Positions 20,356 through 28,372 are shown, numbered from the stretch's first letter. The stretch is 46,703 nt of DNA from a virus (IMGVR_UViG_3300028146_000016:1-46703); one strand, 5' to 3'. Program-made: numbers and translations. The notes: a model not told the origin generated them from the sequence alone.

Positions 20356-20888
20356 TGCCGCACGAAGCCGAACGATTCGAGGCCAACATCGCTCGCTGCC
20401 CGATGTCGGGTTGTTGGTTGTGGGCGGCAGGCATTAGTAGTCGCGGGTACGGTGAGATTTACGCTTGGGGAAGGCACTACAGCACGCATCGGTTTTCTTG
20501 GGAGATTCATTACGGACCCATCCCCGCAGGACTTCATGTGTTGCATCGTTGTGATGTTCCGTGCTGTTGCAATCCGACTCATCTTTTCCTCGGGACCGAT
20601 GCCGATAACAAGCGCGACATGATCACCAAGGGCCGTCATGCAACTGGCGATCGCAATGGATCGAGAACGAAGCCTCATCGCCAGCCTCGAGGAGAGAGAC
20701 AAGGACTAGCAAAACTCACGACCGAACAGGTTATTTCAATCAAGGAGGACACAAGGACATTAAAGGCAATCGCACGCGATTACGGAGTTCACCTTAGCAC
20801 AATTCACAATATCCGATCTGGAAAAACCTGGACTCACCTTCTACCGAACCCGACACGAACAGGACACGAACATGCCCAGAATTCATGA
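20355..20888 (+). CDS. HNH endonuclease with helix-turn-helix tail
   Basis: 177 aa. The HNH_3-type core has GCWLWAAGISSRGYGEI, HRFSWEIHYGPIPAGLHVLH, CDVPCCCNPTHLFLGT and DADNKRDM, with the His, Asn and His of the active site in place. A C-terminal segment (LTTEQVISIKEDTRTLKAIA, then HLSTIHNIRSG) looks like a DNA-reading helix-turn-helix. It is a free-standing homing enzyme lying inside the recombination operon. The start at 20355 overlaps the previous stop (TAATG). It overlaps the next gene by 17 nt. Confidence 0.88.
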   Translation: MPHEAERFEANIARCPMSGCWLWAAGISSRGYGEIYAWGRHYSTHRFSWEIHYGPIPAGLHVLHRCDVPCCCNPTHLFLGTDADNKRDMITKGRHATGDRNGSRTKPHRQPRGERQGLAKLTTEQVISIKEDTRTLKAIARDYGVHLSTIHNIRSGKTWTHLLPNPTRTGHEHAQNS

Positions 20889-21474
20889 AATGCTCGAACG
20901 AAAATTTCTCGCCAAGGAAGATTGTGGCGAGGAAGGAACCGTTGTCACCATCAAAAGTTTTGAACGGGTGAACGTTGCAATGGACGATCAGCCGCCAGAA
21001 CATAAATGGACGATGCTGTTTAAGGAACTGCCAAAACCGCTCGTTCTTAACGCTACCAACCTCCAGTTGTGCGAGAAGATTTTCAACTCCGATGATACCG
21101 ATCATTGGGTCGGCAAAAAGCTCGTCGTCTACTCCGATCCGAATATCTCATTCGGTGGGAAATTGGTCGGTGGTATCCGGGTCCGCGCGCATCGGGTCGC
21201 CCAGGCCCCGCGACAGATGAACGGCGGCAACGGCGCTGATGATTTCGGCGAAGCCGCATCGGTATCGACCAACACGCTCGCCAACGCCGAACAGGATTTG
21301 TGGGACGCCAGCAACAACGGGGTCGCGGCGTTGCGCGTAGCTTGGGTGAATTTCTCTGATGCCATCCGCAACCAACTGCGCCCGCAACTGGAGAAGATGA
21401 AAGCGGCGGCGGCCAAGGCCGACGCGCAACCCAAGCGACAGGCCGGCGACGATTTCAGCGATATCCCGCAATGA
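20872..21474 (+). CDS. Conserved recombination-operon protein
   Basis: 200 aa beginning MPRIHEMLERKFLAKEDCGE. The N-terminal 110 residues are strand-rich (KWTMLFKELPKPLVLNATN, HWVGKKLVVYSDPNISFGG) and resemble the single-domain phage proteins usually found beside exonuclease genes. The C-terminal part is helical and charged. It may bind single-stranded DNA or assist annealing, but I do not recognise a named family. It overlaps the HNH gene and the next start by ATGA. Confidence 0.6.
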   Translation: MPRIHEMLERKFLAKEDCGEEGTVVTIKSFERVNVAMDDQPPEHKWTMLFKELPKPLVLNATNLQLCEKIFNSDDTDHWVGKKLVVYSDPNISFGGKLVGGIRVRAHRVAQAPRQMNGGNGADDFGEAASVSTNTLANAEQDLWDASNNGVAALRVAWVNFSDAIRNQLRPQLEKMKAAAAKADAQPKRQAGDDFSDIPQ

Positions 21475-22475
21475 CCACCCAGATCACCGAATACTCGGCC
21501 ACTGTCTCCGGGCTGGCCGAGTTGCGGTCCCGGCTGGGGAACGTCGTCTATGACGTGACCACCGTGACCGGCATGGAGAAGGCGCGCAAGGATCGGCGCG
21601 AATGCGTAACGCTGCGCACGTCGCTGGAAGCCCTGCGGGTGAAGCTCAAGGCCCCGGCGCTGGAAAGGACGCGCCTGATCGACACCGAGGCCAAAGCGAT
21701 TACCGCCGAGATTGTGGCGCTGGAATCCCCCATCGACAGCCAGATCAAGGCCGAGGAAGGGCGCAAAGAGCGCGAGAAGCAGGAGCGCGAGCGTAAGGAA
21801 GCCGAGCGGCTGGCCGCGATCCAGGCCCGCATCGCCGGCATCCGCGGCTACGTCACTACCGCCATTGGCAAGACCGCCATCAGCATTGCCAAGATGATCG
21901 AAGACCTGACCGCGACCGTGGTGGATGAAGCCGACTATCAGGAGCTTGCCTATCTTGGCACGCAGGCCAAGGACGAGACACTTGCCAAGCTGCGCGAGAT
22001 GTACACCGCGGCCATCGCCAACGAGCTAGAGGCCGAGCGGTTGCGGGTACAGGCACAGGAACTGGCCGAGCAGAAGGCCGCCCAGGATGCGATCGAGCGC
22101 GAGGCGACCCTACGCCGGCAGGAAGAAGAACGCGCCGCCAAGGCCGCGCTAGACGCGGCAGCGGCAGCCGAGCGTAAGCGCCTGGACAACGAGGCGCGCG
22201 TGGCACGGGAAGCTCGTGCAGCAGAGGACGCCAAAGCCAAGGCCGAGCGCGACGAGCAGGACCGCATCGCCAGTGAGGCCCGTGCGGCGCAGGAGAAGGC
22301 GCTGCGTGAGCAGCAGGCCGAAGTTGCCCGCCAGCAGGAAGAGTTGCGCCGCCAGCGCGATCCACTGACCACGCTCAAGGTCATTCATGGTCTGGTCGAG
22401 GACGATTTCCTGTCCGATGCCGAAGTCCGCGCCCAAATTCGCAAGGTATGCAACCGCGCGCTGGAGGTCGCATGA
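21471..22475 (+). CDS. Coiled-coil protein of the recombination module
   Basis: 334 aa with a helical first part (about 30-110), a short folded segment (RIAGIRGYVTTAIGKTAISI), then a very long Ala/Glu/Arg coiled coil (about 185-300) and a C-terminal helix. It resembles DUF1351-type phage proteins next to recombinases. A scaffold or mediator role for the exonuclease downstream is likely but unproven. The start follows the previous stop by ATGA. Confidence 0.6.
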   Translation: MTTQITEYSATVSGLAELRSRLGNVVYDVTTVTGMEKARKDRRECVTLRTSLEALRVKLKAPALERTRLIDTEAKAITAEIVALESPIDSQIKAEEGRKEREKQERERKEAERLAAIQARIAGIRGYVTTAIGKTAISIAKMIEDLTATVVDEADYQELAYLGTQAKDETLAKLREMYTAAIANELEAERLRVQAQELAEQKAAQDAIEREATLRRQEEERAAKAALDAAAAAERKRLDNEARVAREARAAEDAKAKAERDEQDRIASEARAAQEKALREQQAEVARQQEELRRQRDPLTTLKVIHGLVEDDFLSDAEVRAQIRKVCNRALEVA

Positions 22476-23146
22476 AGGTCAATGACATGATGGCCGGTCA
22501 AGATCCGGCCGAGTCTGACAAGATCGCGGCTTGGCTGGCAGCACGCGCCGGAAAGTTGACTGGGAGTCGGGTCGCCGATGCAATGGCCACACTCAAGGAC
22601 GGACGACCCGCCAAATCGCGTGCGGACCTGATCCGTGACCTGTTGGCCGAACGCATGACCGGTTATTCCGTGCGGCACTACGTCACCGATGCCATGCAGT
22701 GGGGCTTGGATCAGCAAACCCCGGCAATCGAGTTCTATCAGTTCACGACCGGCAACGTCGTGACCCCTCAAGACTATTGCTTCTATGACCACCCGACCAT
22801 CGACGGGTTTGGCGCCACTCCTGATGGCCTGATCGGTCCCGATGGCTGTGCAGAAGTGAAATGCCCGACCACAACTACTTACATCGGCTGGCTGCTGGCG
22901 GGCGTGATACCAGAGGAATACAAGCCACAGATGCTCGCTGAATGTGCCTGCACGGGTCGTAAGTGGTGCGAGTTCATCGCTTACGATCCGCGGATCAAGG
23001 AGGAGAAGCGGCGACTGTTCGTGCGCCGGTTCACGCCCAGCCGGGACGAAATAACCAATATCGAAACTATCGCCAAAGTGTTTCTTGAAGATGTCGAGCG
23101 GGCCTGGGAACAACTGACCACCCAACTGATCGCCGCGCCCGAATAG
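22472..23146 (+). CDS. YqaJ/lambda-type recombination exonuclease
   Basis: 224 aa with AGKLTGSRVADAMATLKDGR (about 26-45). This is followed by MQWGLDQQTPAIEFYQ, the PDG box (ATPDGL, D118) and AEVKCP (E128, K130), the catalytic core of YqaJ-type nucleases. It would resect double-strand ends so that a partner can anneal the strand, for recombination-dependent replication or packaging. The partner may be the gene at 20872 or 21471. The start overlaps the upstream stop, and MMAGQ at codon 6 is an alternative. Confidence 0.88.
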   Translation: MKVNDMMAGQDPAESDKIAAWLAARAGKLTGSRVADAMATLKDGRPAKSRADLIRDLLAERMTGYSVRHYVTDAMQWGLDQQTPAIEFYQFTTGNVVTPQDYCFYDHPTIDGFGATPDGLIGPDGCAEVKCPTTTTYIGWLLAGVIPEEYKPQMLAECACTGRKWCEFIAYDPRIKEEKRRLFVRRFTPSRDEITNIETIAKVFLEDVERAWEQLTTQLIAAPE

Positions 23147-23160
23147 CGACGGAGCGAGAG

Positions 23161-23379
23161 ATGACCGAACGCGAACTGTTGATTTGGATTCATCAGCGCA
23201 TGGTGAAGGTACATGGCGAGAGCCCGTTCTTTGACTACATGCACCGGCTGCGCGAGGTCATTGCCAGAACGTCCAATGCAGAAATGTCGTCATCGGCATC
23301 TATGACGAGCATGGACGTGCTCGATGAGATCGAAAAACTCGATAGCGACACTGCGCGCGCGAGAGGGAGCAGAGGATGA
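23161..23379 (+). CDS. Small early protein
   Basis: A 72-aa protein of unknown function. It begins MTERELLIWIHQRMVKVHGE with conserved-looking FFDYMHRLREVI and a low-complexity Ser/Met/Asp-rich end. I recall similar small proteins in phage early regions. It lies 14 nt after the exonuclease stop and overlaps the deaminase start. Confidence 0.6.
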   Translation: MTERELLIWIHQRMVKVHGESPFFDYMHRLREVIARTSNAEMSSSASMTSMDVLDEIEKLDSDTARARGSRG

Positions 23380-23858
23380 TGAGTGAACGATGGGATCGGC
23401 ATTTCCTTGGCATGGCGCTGTACCATGCGCGCTTGTCCAAAGACCCAAGCACTAGGGTAGGTTCGGTCATTACTGGACCCGATCACGAAATCCTGTCGGC
23501 AGGGTTCAATGGCTTTCCGCGAAGGATTGCTGATACACAGGAGCGCCTTGCTGACCGAGAGACAAAACTAAAGTTAGTGGTTCACGCGGAAATGAACGCG
23601 CTGCTTGCTGCGGCGCGCACTGGCATGAGACTGAAAGGTTGCACCCTATATCTTGCCGCTACTGACGACTCGGGAATGGTTTGGGGTGGGCCTCCATGTA
23701 CGCGCTGTACCGTGGAAATCATTCAGGTCGGTATCAGCGAAATCGTGTCCTATCCGATCAAGTCAGCCCCGTCGCGTTGGCATGATGATCTGGCCTATGC
23801 TCGTGGTCTGATAGAGGAAGCCGGTATCATCTATCGCGAGTTGTCCGTACAACCATGA
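23376..23858 (+). CDS. dCMP deaminase
   Basis: 160 aa. It has the zinc-deaminase signature HAE (H70-A71-E72) and PPCTRC (P106, P107, C108, C111), preceded by SKDPSTRVGSVITGPDHEIL and FNGFPRR. It converts dCMP to dUMP, which feeds thymidylate synthesis during infection. No thymidylate synthase or dUTPase is visible in the window, so the host enzymes would complete the path. The length matches phage T4-like deaminases after allowing for the short C-terminus. Confidence 0.9.
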   Translation: MMSERWDRHFLGMALYHARLSKDPSTRVGSVITGPDHEILSAGFNGFPRRIADTQERLADRETKLKLVVHAEMNALLAAARTGMRLKGCTLYLAATDDSGMVWGGPPCTRCTVEIIQVGISEIVSYPIKSAPSRWHDDLAYARGLIEEAGIIYRELSVQP

Positions 23859-24307
23859 TGCTCGACATCACCCGCAAGGAACTGCACGCGATAATGGCGT
23901 GCTTCTGCAAGCCCCGCAAACCGAAACTGAGGGTGAGAACCACGCTCAAGCTCGGTGATTTCACCGTGTCATTTCTAGGAGATTGGATCATGGCAACCCT
24001 GCACGACGACAAGACCATCACCGCCAGCATTCAGCCGGTGGACAGCAAAGGCCGACCTGCCAAGGTCGACGGCATTCCGGTGTGGACCAGCGACAACGAA
24101 GCCATTGCGACGGTCGTCGCCTCGGCTGACGGCATGAGCGCCGAGATCACCCCCGGCACCGATCTTTCCCCGCCGGCGGTGACCATCACCTGCACGCTGG
24201 ACGCCGACCTCGGCCCCGGCGTGACCACCCTGACCGCGGTTGGAGAGATCACCGTCGTTGCGGCCCAAGCGGTTACCGTGGCGATGACGCTCAGCGACGA
24301 GCACTGA
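23855..24307 (+). CDS. Ig-like domain protein
   Basis: 150 aa. From about residue 46 the protein reads MATLHDDKTITASIQPVDSK, then strand-rich GIPVWTSDNEAIATV, an Ig-like (BIG2-type) fold. An internal ATG at 23990 has TAGGAGATTGG as ribosome site and would give only this domain (105 aa). The first 45 residues (Cys-rich, basic) open with an ATGA-coupled start and may be a second small gene fused in frame. Ig-like domains in phages often serve as virion decorations. Confidence 0.65.
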   Translation: MMLDITRKELHAIMACFCKPRKPKLRVRTTLKLGDFTVSFLGDWIMATLHDDKTITASIQPVDSKGRPAKVDGIPVWTSDNEAIATVVASADGMSAEITPGTDLSPPAVTITCTLDADLGPGVTTLTAVGEITVVAAQAVTVAMTLSDEH

Positions 24308-24352
24308 TGCCCCAGCATCGGTTCGGCTGGAAACCGGACAAGCCCGACGCCC
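24307..24352 (+). pseudogene. Gene stump beside the IS1-like element
   Basis: An ATG coupled to the previous stop (TGATG) starts MPQHRFGWKPDKPDA, then the element begins. FGWxPDxPDxRD is the usual opening of papain-like C1 peptidases, so I infer that the gene once encoded one. About 15 codons remain. The rest is not found on the other side of the element. Confidence 0.5.
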
Positions 24353-24376
24353 GGGTCGTGTCTCAGGTTGAATGTT
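24353..24376 (+). repeat. IS1-like left inverted repeat
   Basis: GGGTCGTGTCTCAGGTTGAA and four further bases. It pairs with 26693-26716 on the other strand with two mismatches. Confidence 0.8.
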
Positions 24377-24381
24377 TCCAC

Positions 24382-25185
24382 CTAGGATGGGGAATTATCC
24401 CCGTCTGTGTATGGAGTTGGTTGCCTTATGCATTGTTCATCAGTGTTATTGAATCTCCCATGTGGACGGAAGCTCACCAAGTTTCCATGCTTGAGAAGCT
24501 CGAAACAGTATTCGGTGCGGTGCCTATCGGCAGCATTAATAACGTTGCCGTAGTCGACCCATCCCCATATATAAACAGACCGGGCGCCAAGTTCTACCAG
24601 ATCAACTATAGACGTTGTGATGTCTACATGAGCGGATTGGATTTCGGAGTGCGGGCCTATCAAGCCAATAGACGGCGTGGCTCTATCCGAATCGGGGAAA
24701 TCAAAATCATCGGGCATGTCTCCAGCAAAGTCTCTGAAGTTAATGGCGTGCCTCATGTTTTTTGTTGGGGTCGACCCACCGTTACCCAAGGTTACGCTAA
24801 CTCGCCAACAGGGCACTGGGGAATAGGTAGAAGTAACATCTGGTATCAACTGCAAGTCTTTCGCGAAGACATACGCACGAAGCTCAGTTTTGGCAGTTTC
24901 CTTCGCACCAATGACGAGGTCATTTGTGACGCGCCACAACCTAGATGTATAGAAAGCGAGCAACGTAGTAACGATCGCCAGGATGATAGTAAACAGCGCA
25001 ACGAACGCTTCGGAATTGGTATGCAATCCGCGCCACAAGTCCCGAACGAAGAAGACAAACGCGATGCCATAAAAGGCGGCATCGTGCTTTTCGGGATAAT
25101 TGCTTATCTGATTTTGGTATTCATCGTATTCCCAATACGCAGCAAGAAACGCGATGGCAATAATGCCGGCAACGCGCCACCGCAT
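24382..25185 (-). CDS. Membrane protein carried by the IS1-like element
   Basis: 267 aa. Hydrophobic segments lie at about residues 3-20 and 65-87 (AFVALFTIILAIVTTLLAFY), with a weaker one near 40-50. A soluble strand-rich domain follows (RAYVFAKDLQLIPDV onward). LWRVTNDLVIGAKETAKTEL after the membrane helix is a pattern I recall from a widespread bacterial family of unknown function. The stop lies 6 bp inside the left repeat. The ATG at 25185 was preferred over a longer frame that enters the transposase gene. Confidence 0.7.
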   Translation of the reverse strand: MRWRVAGIIAIAFLAAYWEYDEYQNQISNYPEKHDAAFYGIAFVFFVRDLWRGLHTNSEAFVALFTIILAIVTTLLAFYTSRLWRVTNDLVIGAKETAKTELRAYVFAKDLQLIPDVTSTYSPVPCWRVSVTLGNGGSTPTKNMRHAINFRDFAGDMPDDFDFPDSDRATPSIGLIGPHSEIQSAHVDITTSIVDLVELGARSVYIWGWVDYGNVINAADRHRTEYCFELLKHGNLVSFRPHGRFNNTDEQCIRQPTPYTDGDNSPS

Positions 25186-25210
25186 TCTGGTACGGATTAA
25201 CACCGCCGAA

Positions 25211-26041
25211 TTAGTTCGCCAGCGCAGCGATCTCTTCCAACGACCAAACATGATCCGCGATCTTCGCTTCCATCGCCGGGGTAACGCGCAGCGTCTTATG
25301 GATGCGGCCGAAGTTGTAATGCATGTAATAGATCGCCAGCGCGTATTCGTGGTTAGCCGCTTTCTTTGAGAAGCCGTTCGTCAGGCGAGTGAACCGACGA
25401 TTGCCCATTCGCACGCTGAGATTTTGGCGCTCGACGTAGCTCGTTGAAATGTGATCCCACTCCGGGTCGCCGCAGACCACCCCCTTGACGGCGCCGCAGC
25501 ATTCGCCGGGGCTGTAGCGAGTTTCTGGCCCGCTTCCGGCCGATGGTCCATACAGTTTCACCAGCATCGCATAGTCGACCTCGGAACCGAACGCGTCCTC
25601 GACCGGCTTCAAATACGCCTTGAATCCGTCGCTCGTTAACTGTACGCGATCGCGCAGACGCGAAGCCAAGTCGTCGATGAACAGCTTCGCGGTTTTCGCA
25701 TCGCGCGATCCGACATAGAAGCTCGGCACTAGTTTGGTCTGCGCTTCGATCGCCACCCAGGTCCAAATGTCGCCACGCTCGCCACGGTTGCGAAGATTGG
25801 GCGGAGTGTTCTTTTGCTTGCTGTAGCAGAACGCCCACAGTTCATCGACCTGGATACGCTGGCACGGAAGATCCCGCATGACCTCGTTCTGATAGAGCAG
25901 ACACGCTGCACCAAGGTCAACTAGCAACTTGGTCACGGTGTTGATACTGCATCCGAGCAAGCGAGTCGTGGCCCGCATACTCATGCCTTCGACGAGACAT
26001 CCGATGATCTTGGCGCGGTCTTGCAGGCTCAGGCGGTTCAT
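25211..26041 (-). CDS. IS1-like transposase
   Basis: 276 aa. The N-terminal helix-turn-helix (about 8-42, MSMRATTRLLGCSINTVTKL) is followed by a DDE core: D66 (IQVDELWAF), D138 (TSDGFKAYL) and E204 (SYVERQNLSVR). A HKTLRVTPAM end is typical of the group annotated as IS1 transposases in many proteobacteria. It is a single frame, unlike classical IS1 with its programmed frameshift. It should cut and join at the 24-bp repeats. Confidence 0.9.
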   Translation of the reverse strand: MNRLSLQDRAKIIGCLVEGMSMRATTRLLGCSINTVTKLLVDLGAACLLYQNEVMRDLPCQRIQVDELWAFCYSKQKNTPPNLRNRGERGDIWTWVAIEAQTKLVPSFYVGSRDAKTAKLFIDDLASRLRDRVQLTSDGFKAYLKPVEDAFGSEVDYAMLVKLYGPSAGSGPETRYSPGECCGAVKGVVCGDPEWDHISTSYVERQNLSVRMGNRRFTRLTNGFSKKAANHEYALAIYYMHYNFGRIHKTLRVTPAMEAKIADHVWSLEEIAALAN

Positions 26042-26182
26042 AGTTTTTCCTCTCAAGCATATTATCAGTTAGATTTGAGAGGTTGTCAAGCATTTGTTCA
26101 GTTTGATTACAGACGACAAAAAACTCTCTCGCGTCGAGAAATACCGCGATAGACAAATGCAGGAGATTTTGCGTAGAATTCG

Positions 26183-26210
26183 CCTCGGCAGGTCGCAACG
26201 CCTGCCGAGG
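26183..26210 (-). terminator. Hairpin after the small-peptide frame
   Basis: CCTCGGCAGG and CCTGCCGAGG form a perfect 10-bp stem with an 8-nt loop, 12 nt beyond the stop of the frame at 26222. There is no clear T-run, so it may be a terminator or an RNA stabiliser. Confidence 0.45.
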
Positions 26211-26221
26211 ACGGTTAGGCT

Positions 26222-26314
26222 CTATTGAATCGTTGGCCGAACACGCTTGTTATTCGTGTGCAACTCGGCGAACGTTGGCGCGCCTAGGACCATAGGTGCG
26301 GCTTCGGTTTTCAT
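26222..26314 (-). CDS. 30-codon peptide with very strong ribosome site
   Basis: Encodes MKTEAAPMVLGAPTFAELHT plus ten residues (NNKRVRPTIQ). AAAGGAGG stands 7-8 nt before the ATG, stronger than that of most genes here. It lies between the transposase and the Lys/Arg-rich gene inside the element and is followed by a perfect hairpin. It may be a real small peptide such as a leader, precursor or toxin. No modification enzyme lies near, so no class is proposed. Confidence 0.4.
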   Translation of the reverse strand: MKTEAAPMVLGAPTFAELHTNNKRVRPTIQ

Positions 26315-26382
26315 AGTGCCTACCTCCTTTCTGCCAGAGCTTCCCGTCTGGTGGGGTCCGCTCCCGGACACTAGTTGCTGAG

Positions 26383-26409
26383 GGGCTGGACGTTTACGGC
26401 GTCCAGCCC
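26383..26409 (-). terminator. Hairpin after the basic-protein gene
   Basis: GGGCTGGACG and CGTCCAGCCC form a perfect 10-bp stem with a 7-nt loop, 4 nt beyond the stop at 26414. There is no T-run. It probably separates the two genes of the element. Confidence 0.5.
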
Positions 26410-26413
26410 TAGC

Positions 26414-26650
26414 TTACTTCTTGTGCCAGCGGGCGCTAGCGGCTTTCTTGGCGATCTGCTTACGCTTGCGCGGGGAAAGCGCCTCGGAGCGAGCCTGACC
26501 ACCCTTCAGGCCCCCTAGCCTGCCCCGAGCAATGGCAGCAGGATCTTTCTCAGGCTCAGGCGGATTATCTTCGACTTGGCCAGTCGAAATATCTCCGATC
26601 AGCTTCGCAAGCTGGAACGGATCGCGTGGGCGCTTCGGGCGGGTTGCCAT
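26414..26650 (-). CDS. Small basic protein carried by the IS1-like element
   Basis: A 78-aa protein beginning MATRPKRPRDPFQLAKLIGD. An acidic Pro-rich middle is followed by GRLGGLKGGQARSEALSPRK and a Lys/Ala end (AKKAASARWHKK), a histone-like or RNA-binding composition. I recall close relatives in many bacterial chromosomes, so it is probably cargo of bacterial origin rather than a phage gene. Its function is unknown. Confidence 0.65.
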   Translation of the reverse strand: MATRPKRPRDPFQLAKLIGDISTGQVEDNPPEPEKDPAAIARGRLGGLKGGQARSEALSPRKRKQIAKKAASARWHKK

Positions 26651-26692
26651 GCGCCCATTTTAGCGCGAGCGTTGAGGGGCCGCATTAACCGT

Positions 26693-26716
26693 TACATTCG
26701 ACCTGAGACACGACCC
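26693..26716 (-). repeat. IS1-like right inverted repeat
   Basis: The inverse of the left end; ...CCTGAGACACGACCC closes the element. Confidence 0.8.
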
Positions 26717-26718
26717 AT

Positions 26719-26967
26719 GATTGGATCGACAACCTGCGTGATGTCAGCCATCAGCAGAACGTTCAGAATCAACAAAGACCGAGCAAGAACAACACAACCG
26801 GTTTTCTTGGTGTTCGACTAGATAAGCGCAATAAGCGTCAACGCTATATCGCTCAAATAATGATCAACCGGAGAAACATCTATATCGGCGGGTTCGTAAC
26901 ACCAGAAGAGGCATACGCTGCGTACGTCGAAGCCAAGCGCAGGCTGCATCCTGGCGGGATGCTCTAA
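26719..26967 (+). pseudogene. C-terminal remnant of an HNH-AP2 endonuclease
   Basis: The frame starts just outside the right repeat and reads DWIDNLRDVSHQQNVQNQQ, then GFLGVRLDKRNKRQRYIAQI, INRRNIYIGGFVTPEEAYAAY and a stop. This is the NLRxxxxxQN end of an HNH domain followed by an AP2 DNA-binding domain, as in phage homing enzymes. The catalytic N-terminus is missing, and a TGA in this frame lies within the repeat. The remnant overlaps the stop of the minus-strand gene by 4 nt. Confidence 0.75.
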
Positions 26968-27878
26968 GGCGTGAGGGCCTTTACTCTCATGCCGGCGGTT
27001 CGGCAGACGGGAAGCATCCCGTTGTCGCGAGCGCCGTTGGCCTGACCATCGTAACCGATGAAGTCGAACGGACAGACCCACCAGACTTTCGCCACCGACA
27101 GGGCGTAATCGACCCAGGCGCCCGGATTCTCCCGCCACGGGCTTGCCACTCCCGGCAGAATGATCGTGCGTTGCGCGGCGGTCATCAGCGATTGCATCCC
27201 TTGGTAGAGTCCCGACAACACGCCGATTCCTTGTCCATAGGCGTCAATGCCGCAGGCGTCATGCGCCCCGATAGCGCGATAGTCCTGCTCGTCTCCGTAC
27301 ACGATGCACAGCTTCGGCATCGGCGGTGGGGTGGGTGGGAACAGGTTCTTCCACACGCTTCTCAGATCGGCACAGAAGCTCGCCAGATCGCCGCTCGGCA
27401 CTTGGGCCTCCCGGCCGGGCTCATCGACGGTGTAGAGGCCCACGATCATGTCCAGCAGCCCCGCCTTGTAGACTTGCCAGATGAAATCCTCGAGACGGGT
27501 CTGTGCCTCGACTTGGCCGAGATATTGCCGCCTGCCTCCGCCAAGGTCAGCGAATCCGGCGAAGTCCGAGGTCAGCACGCCACGGCGGATGCCCGCTGCG
27601 CGGGCGTTGCGCAGCACCGTGATCTGGGCATCAATGACGGCCTGCCGGCCCGCTGTGGAGCTCCAATCGCCTCCGGAGGGGCAATGCACGACGTTGACGT
27701 GATCGGCGGTCTGCGCGGGCTGGGCAGCGTCCGCAAGGAAGTAACCGTAGAGAAGCTCTCGGCTACCGGGTGGCTGCGGCTGCGGCTGCGCCGGTGCGGC
27801 GGTGACGGTGGCGACGGTCTGGCCACCGACCGTGACGGTCGTGGACTGCCCCGGCTGGAGGGTGATGGTTAGGCTCAT
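26964..27878 (-). CDS. Hypothetical protein, possible TIM-barrel glycosidase
   Basis: A 304-aa protein. The first 30 residues (SLTITLQPGQSTTVTVGGQT) are strand-rich, then a Gln/Pro linker follows. The main part begins LLYGYFLADAAQPAQTADHV and continues with alternating strands and helices (VLTSDFAGF, MIVGLYTVDEPG, KLCIVYGDEQDY, CGIDAYGQG, VWWVCPFDFIGYDG). This suggests a beta/alpha barrel such as a glycoside hydrolase. No catalytic pair can be named safely. The late-operon position suggests a virion-linked role, such as glycan degradation. Confidence 0.5.
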   Translation of the reverse strand: MSLTITLQPGQSTTVTVGGQTVATVTAAPAQPQPQPPGSRELLYGYFLADAAQPAQTADHVNVVHCPSGGDWSSTAGRQAVIDAQITVLRNARAAGIRRGVLTSDFAGFADLGGGRRQYLGQVEAQTRLEDFIWQVYKAGLLDMIVGLYTVDEPGREAQVPSGDLASFCADLRSVWKNLFPPTPPPMPKLCIVYGDEQDYRAIGAHDACGIDAYGQGIGVLSGLYQGMQSLMTAAQRTIILPGVASPWRENPGAWVDYALSVAKVWWVCPFDFIGYDGQANGARDNGMLPVCRTAGMRVKALTP

Positions 27879-28372
27879 GACGGCGGGAACAGCGCCACGG
27901 TCGGATTGCAGTCCTGACCCAAGCTGCACGAATTGGCCCCGGTGAAGCTCTGGTCGCGAATGTTGAGCACCCAGACCTCGCCCGCCTGCACGGTCACGCA
28001 GCCCACCTGCGGCGTCCCAATCGCCATGTGCAGGCTGGGCGTGCCACCCTGATCGGAACCGTTCGGCAGCGCGGTGAAGTCGCCCGGCTGTCGCGCGAGG
28101 TTGACCTTCCTCCAGATCGCCGGCCCTGTCGTGTTGTAGGTGCTGATCTGCATCTGCTTGCCGTTGACGCCCGTGGGAACGGTAAAGGTGCAGTAGATGA
28201 AGGTCGTCGCCGGGGTGACGCCAGTGGCGGAATGGCGCGTGCCATCAGCCTCGATGTGGCCGATGAACACGCTGCCGGGCGGCGGAGTCGGCGGGATCGG
28301 CGGCACGGGTCCGCTAACCGCAGTCACCAGAACCGAGTCGCCGGGCGATAGGGTAATTTTGGTATCGGTCAT
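27875..28372 (-). CDS. Hypothetical late protein
   Basis: A 165-aa protein beginning MTDTKITLSPGDSVLVTAVS, then a Pro-rich hinge (PPIPPTPPPG) and a strand-rich domain. It shares the start style (SLTITLQPGQS versus TKITLSPGDS) with the next gene downstream at 26964, so both may carry a common N-terminal attachment strand. It could be a small virion appendage. Function unknown. Confidence 0.55.
   Translation of the reverse strand: MTDTKITLSPGDSVLVTAVSGPVPPIPPTPPPGSVFIGHIEADGTRHSATGVTPATTFIYCTFTVPTGVNGKQMQISTYNTTGPAIWRKVNLARQPGDFTALPNGSDQGGTPSLHMAIGTPQVGCVTVQAGEVWVLNIRDQSFTGANSCSLGQDCNPTVALFPPS

Larger units (their letters stand above)
24353..26716. mobile_element. IS1-like transposon with cargo, about 2.36 kb
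   Basis: Terminal inverted repeats of about 24 bp, beginning GGGTCGTGTCTCAGG (24353-24376 and 26693-26716), have two mismatches. Inside are four minus-strand frames: a membrane protein, the transposase, a 30-codon peptide and a Lys/Arg-rich protein. The 8-9 bp next to the two ends (GACGCCCG and CATGATTG) do not match, so no target duplication exists. The flanks also belong to two different genes. This fits an element that has caused a neighbouring deletion. Confidence 0.8.

Noticed and set aside
24307-25200. A 297-codon plus-strand frame starting at the gene stump
   Set aside because: Beyond the first 15 codons it runs into the IS1-like element and is antisense to the membrane-protein gene.
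25211-26041. Classical IS1 with two overlapping frames and frameshift
   Set aside because: The transposase is one uninterrupted frame with its own start and full DDE triad.
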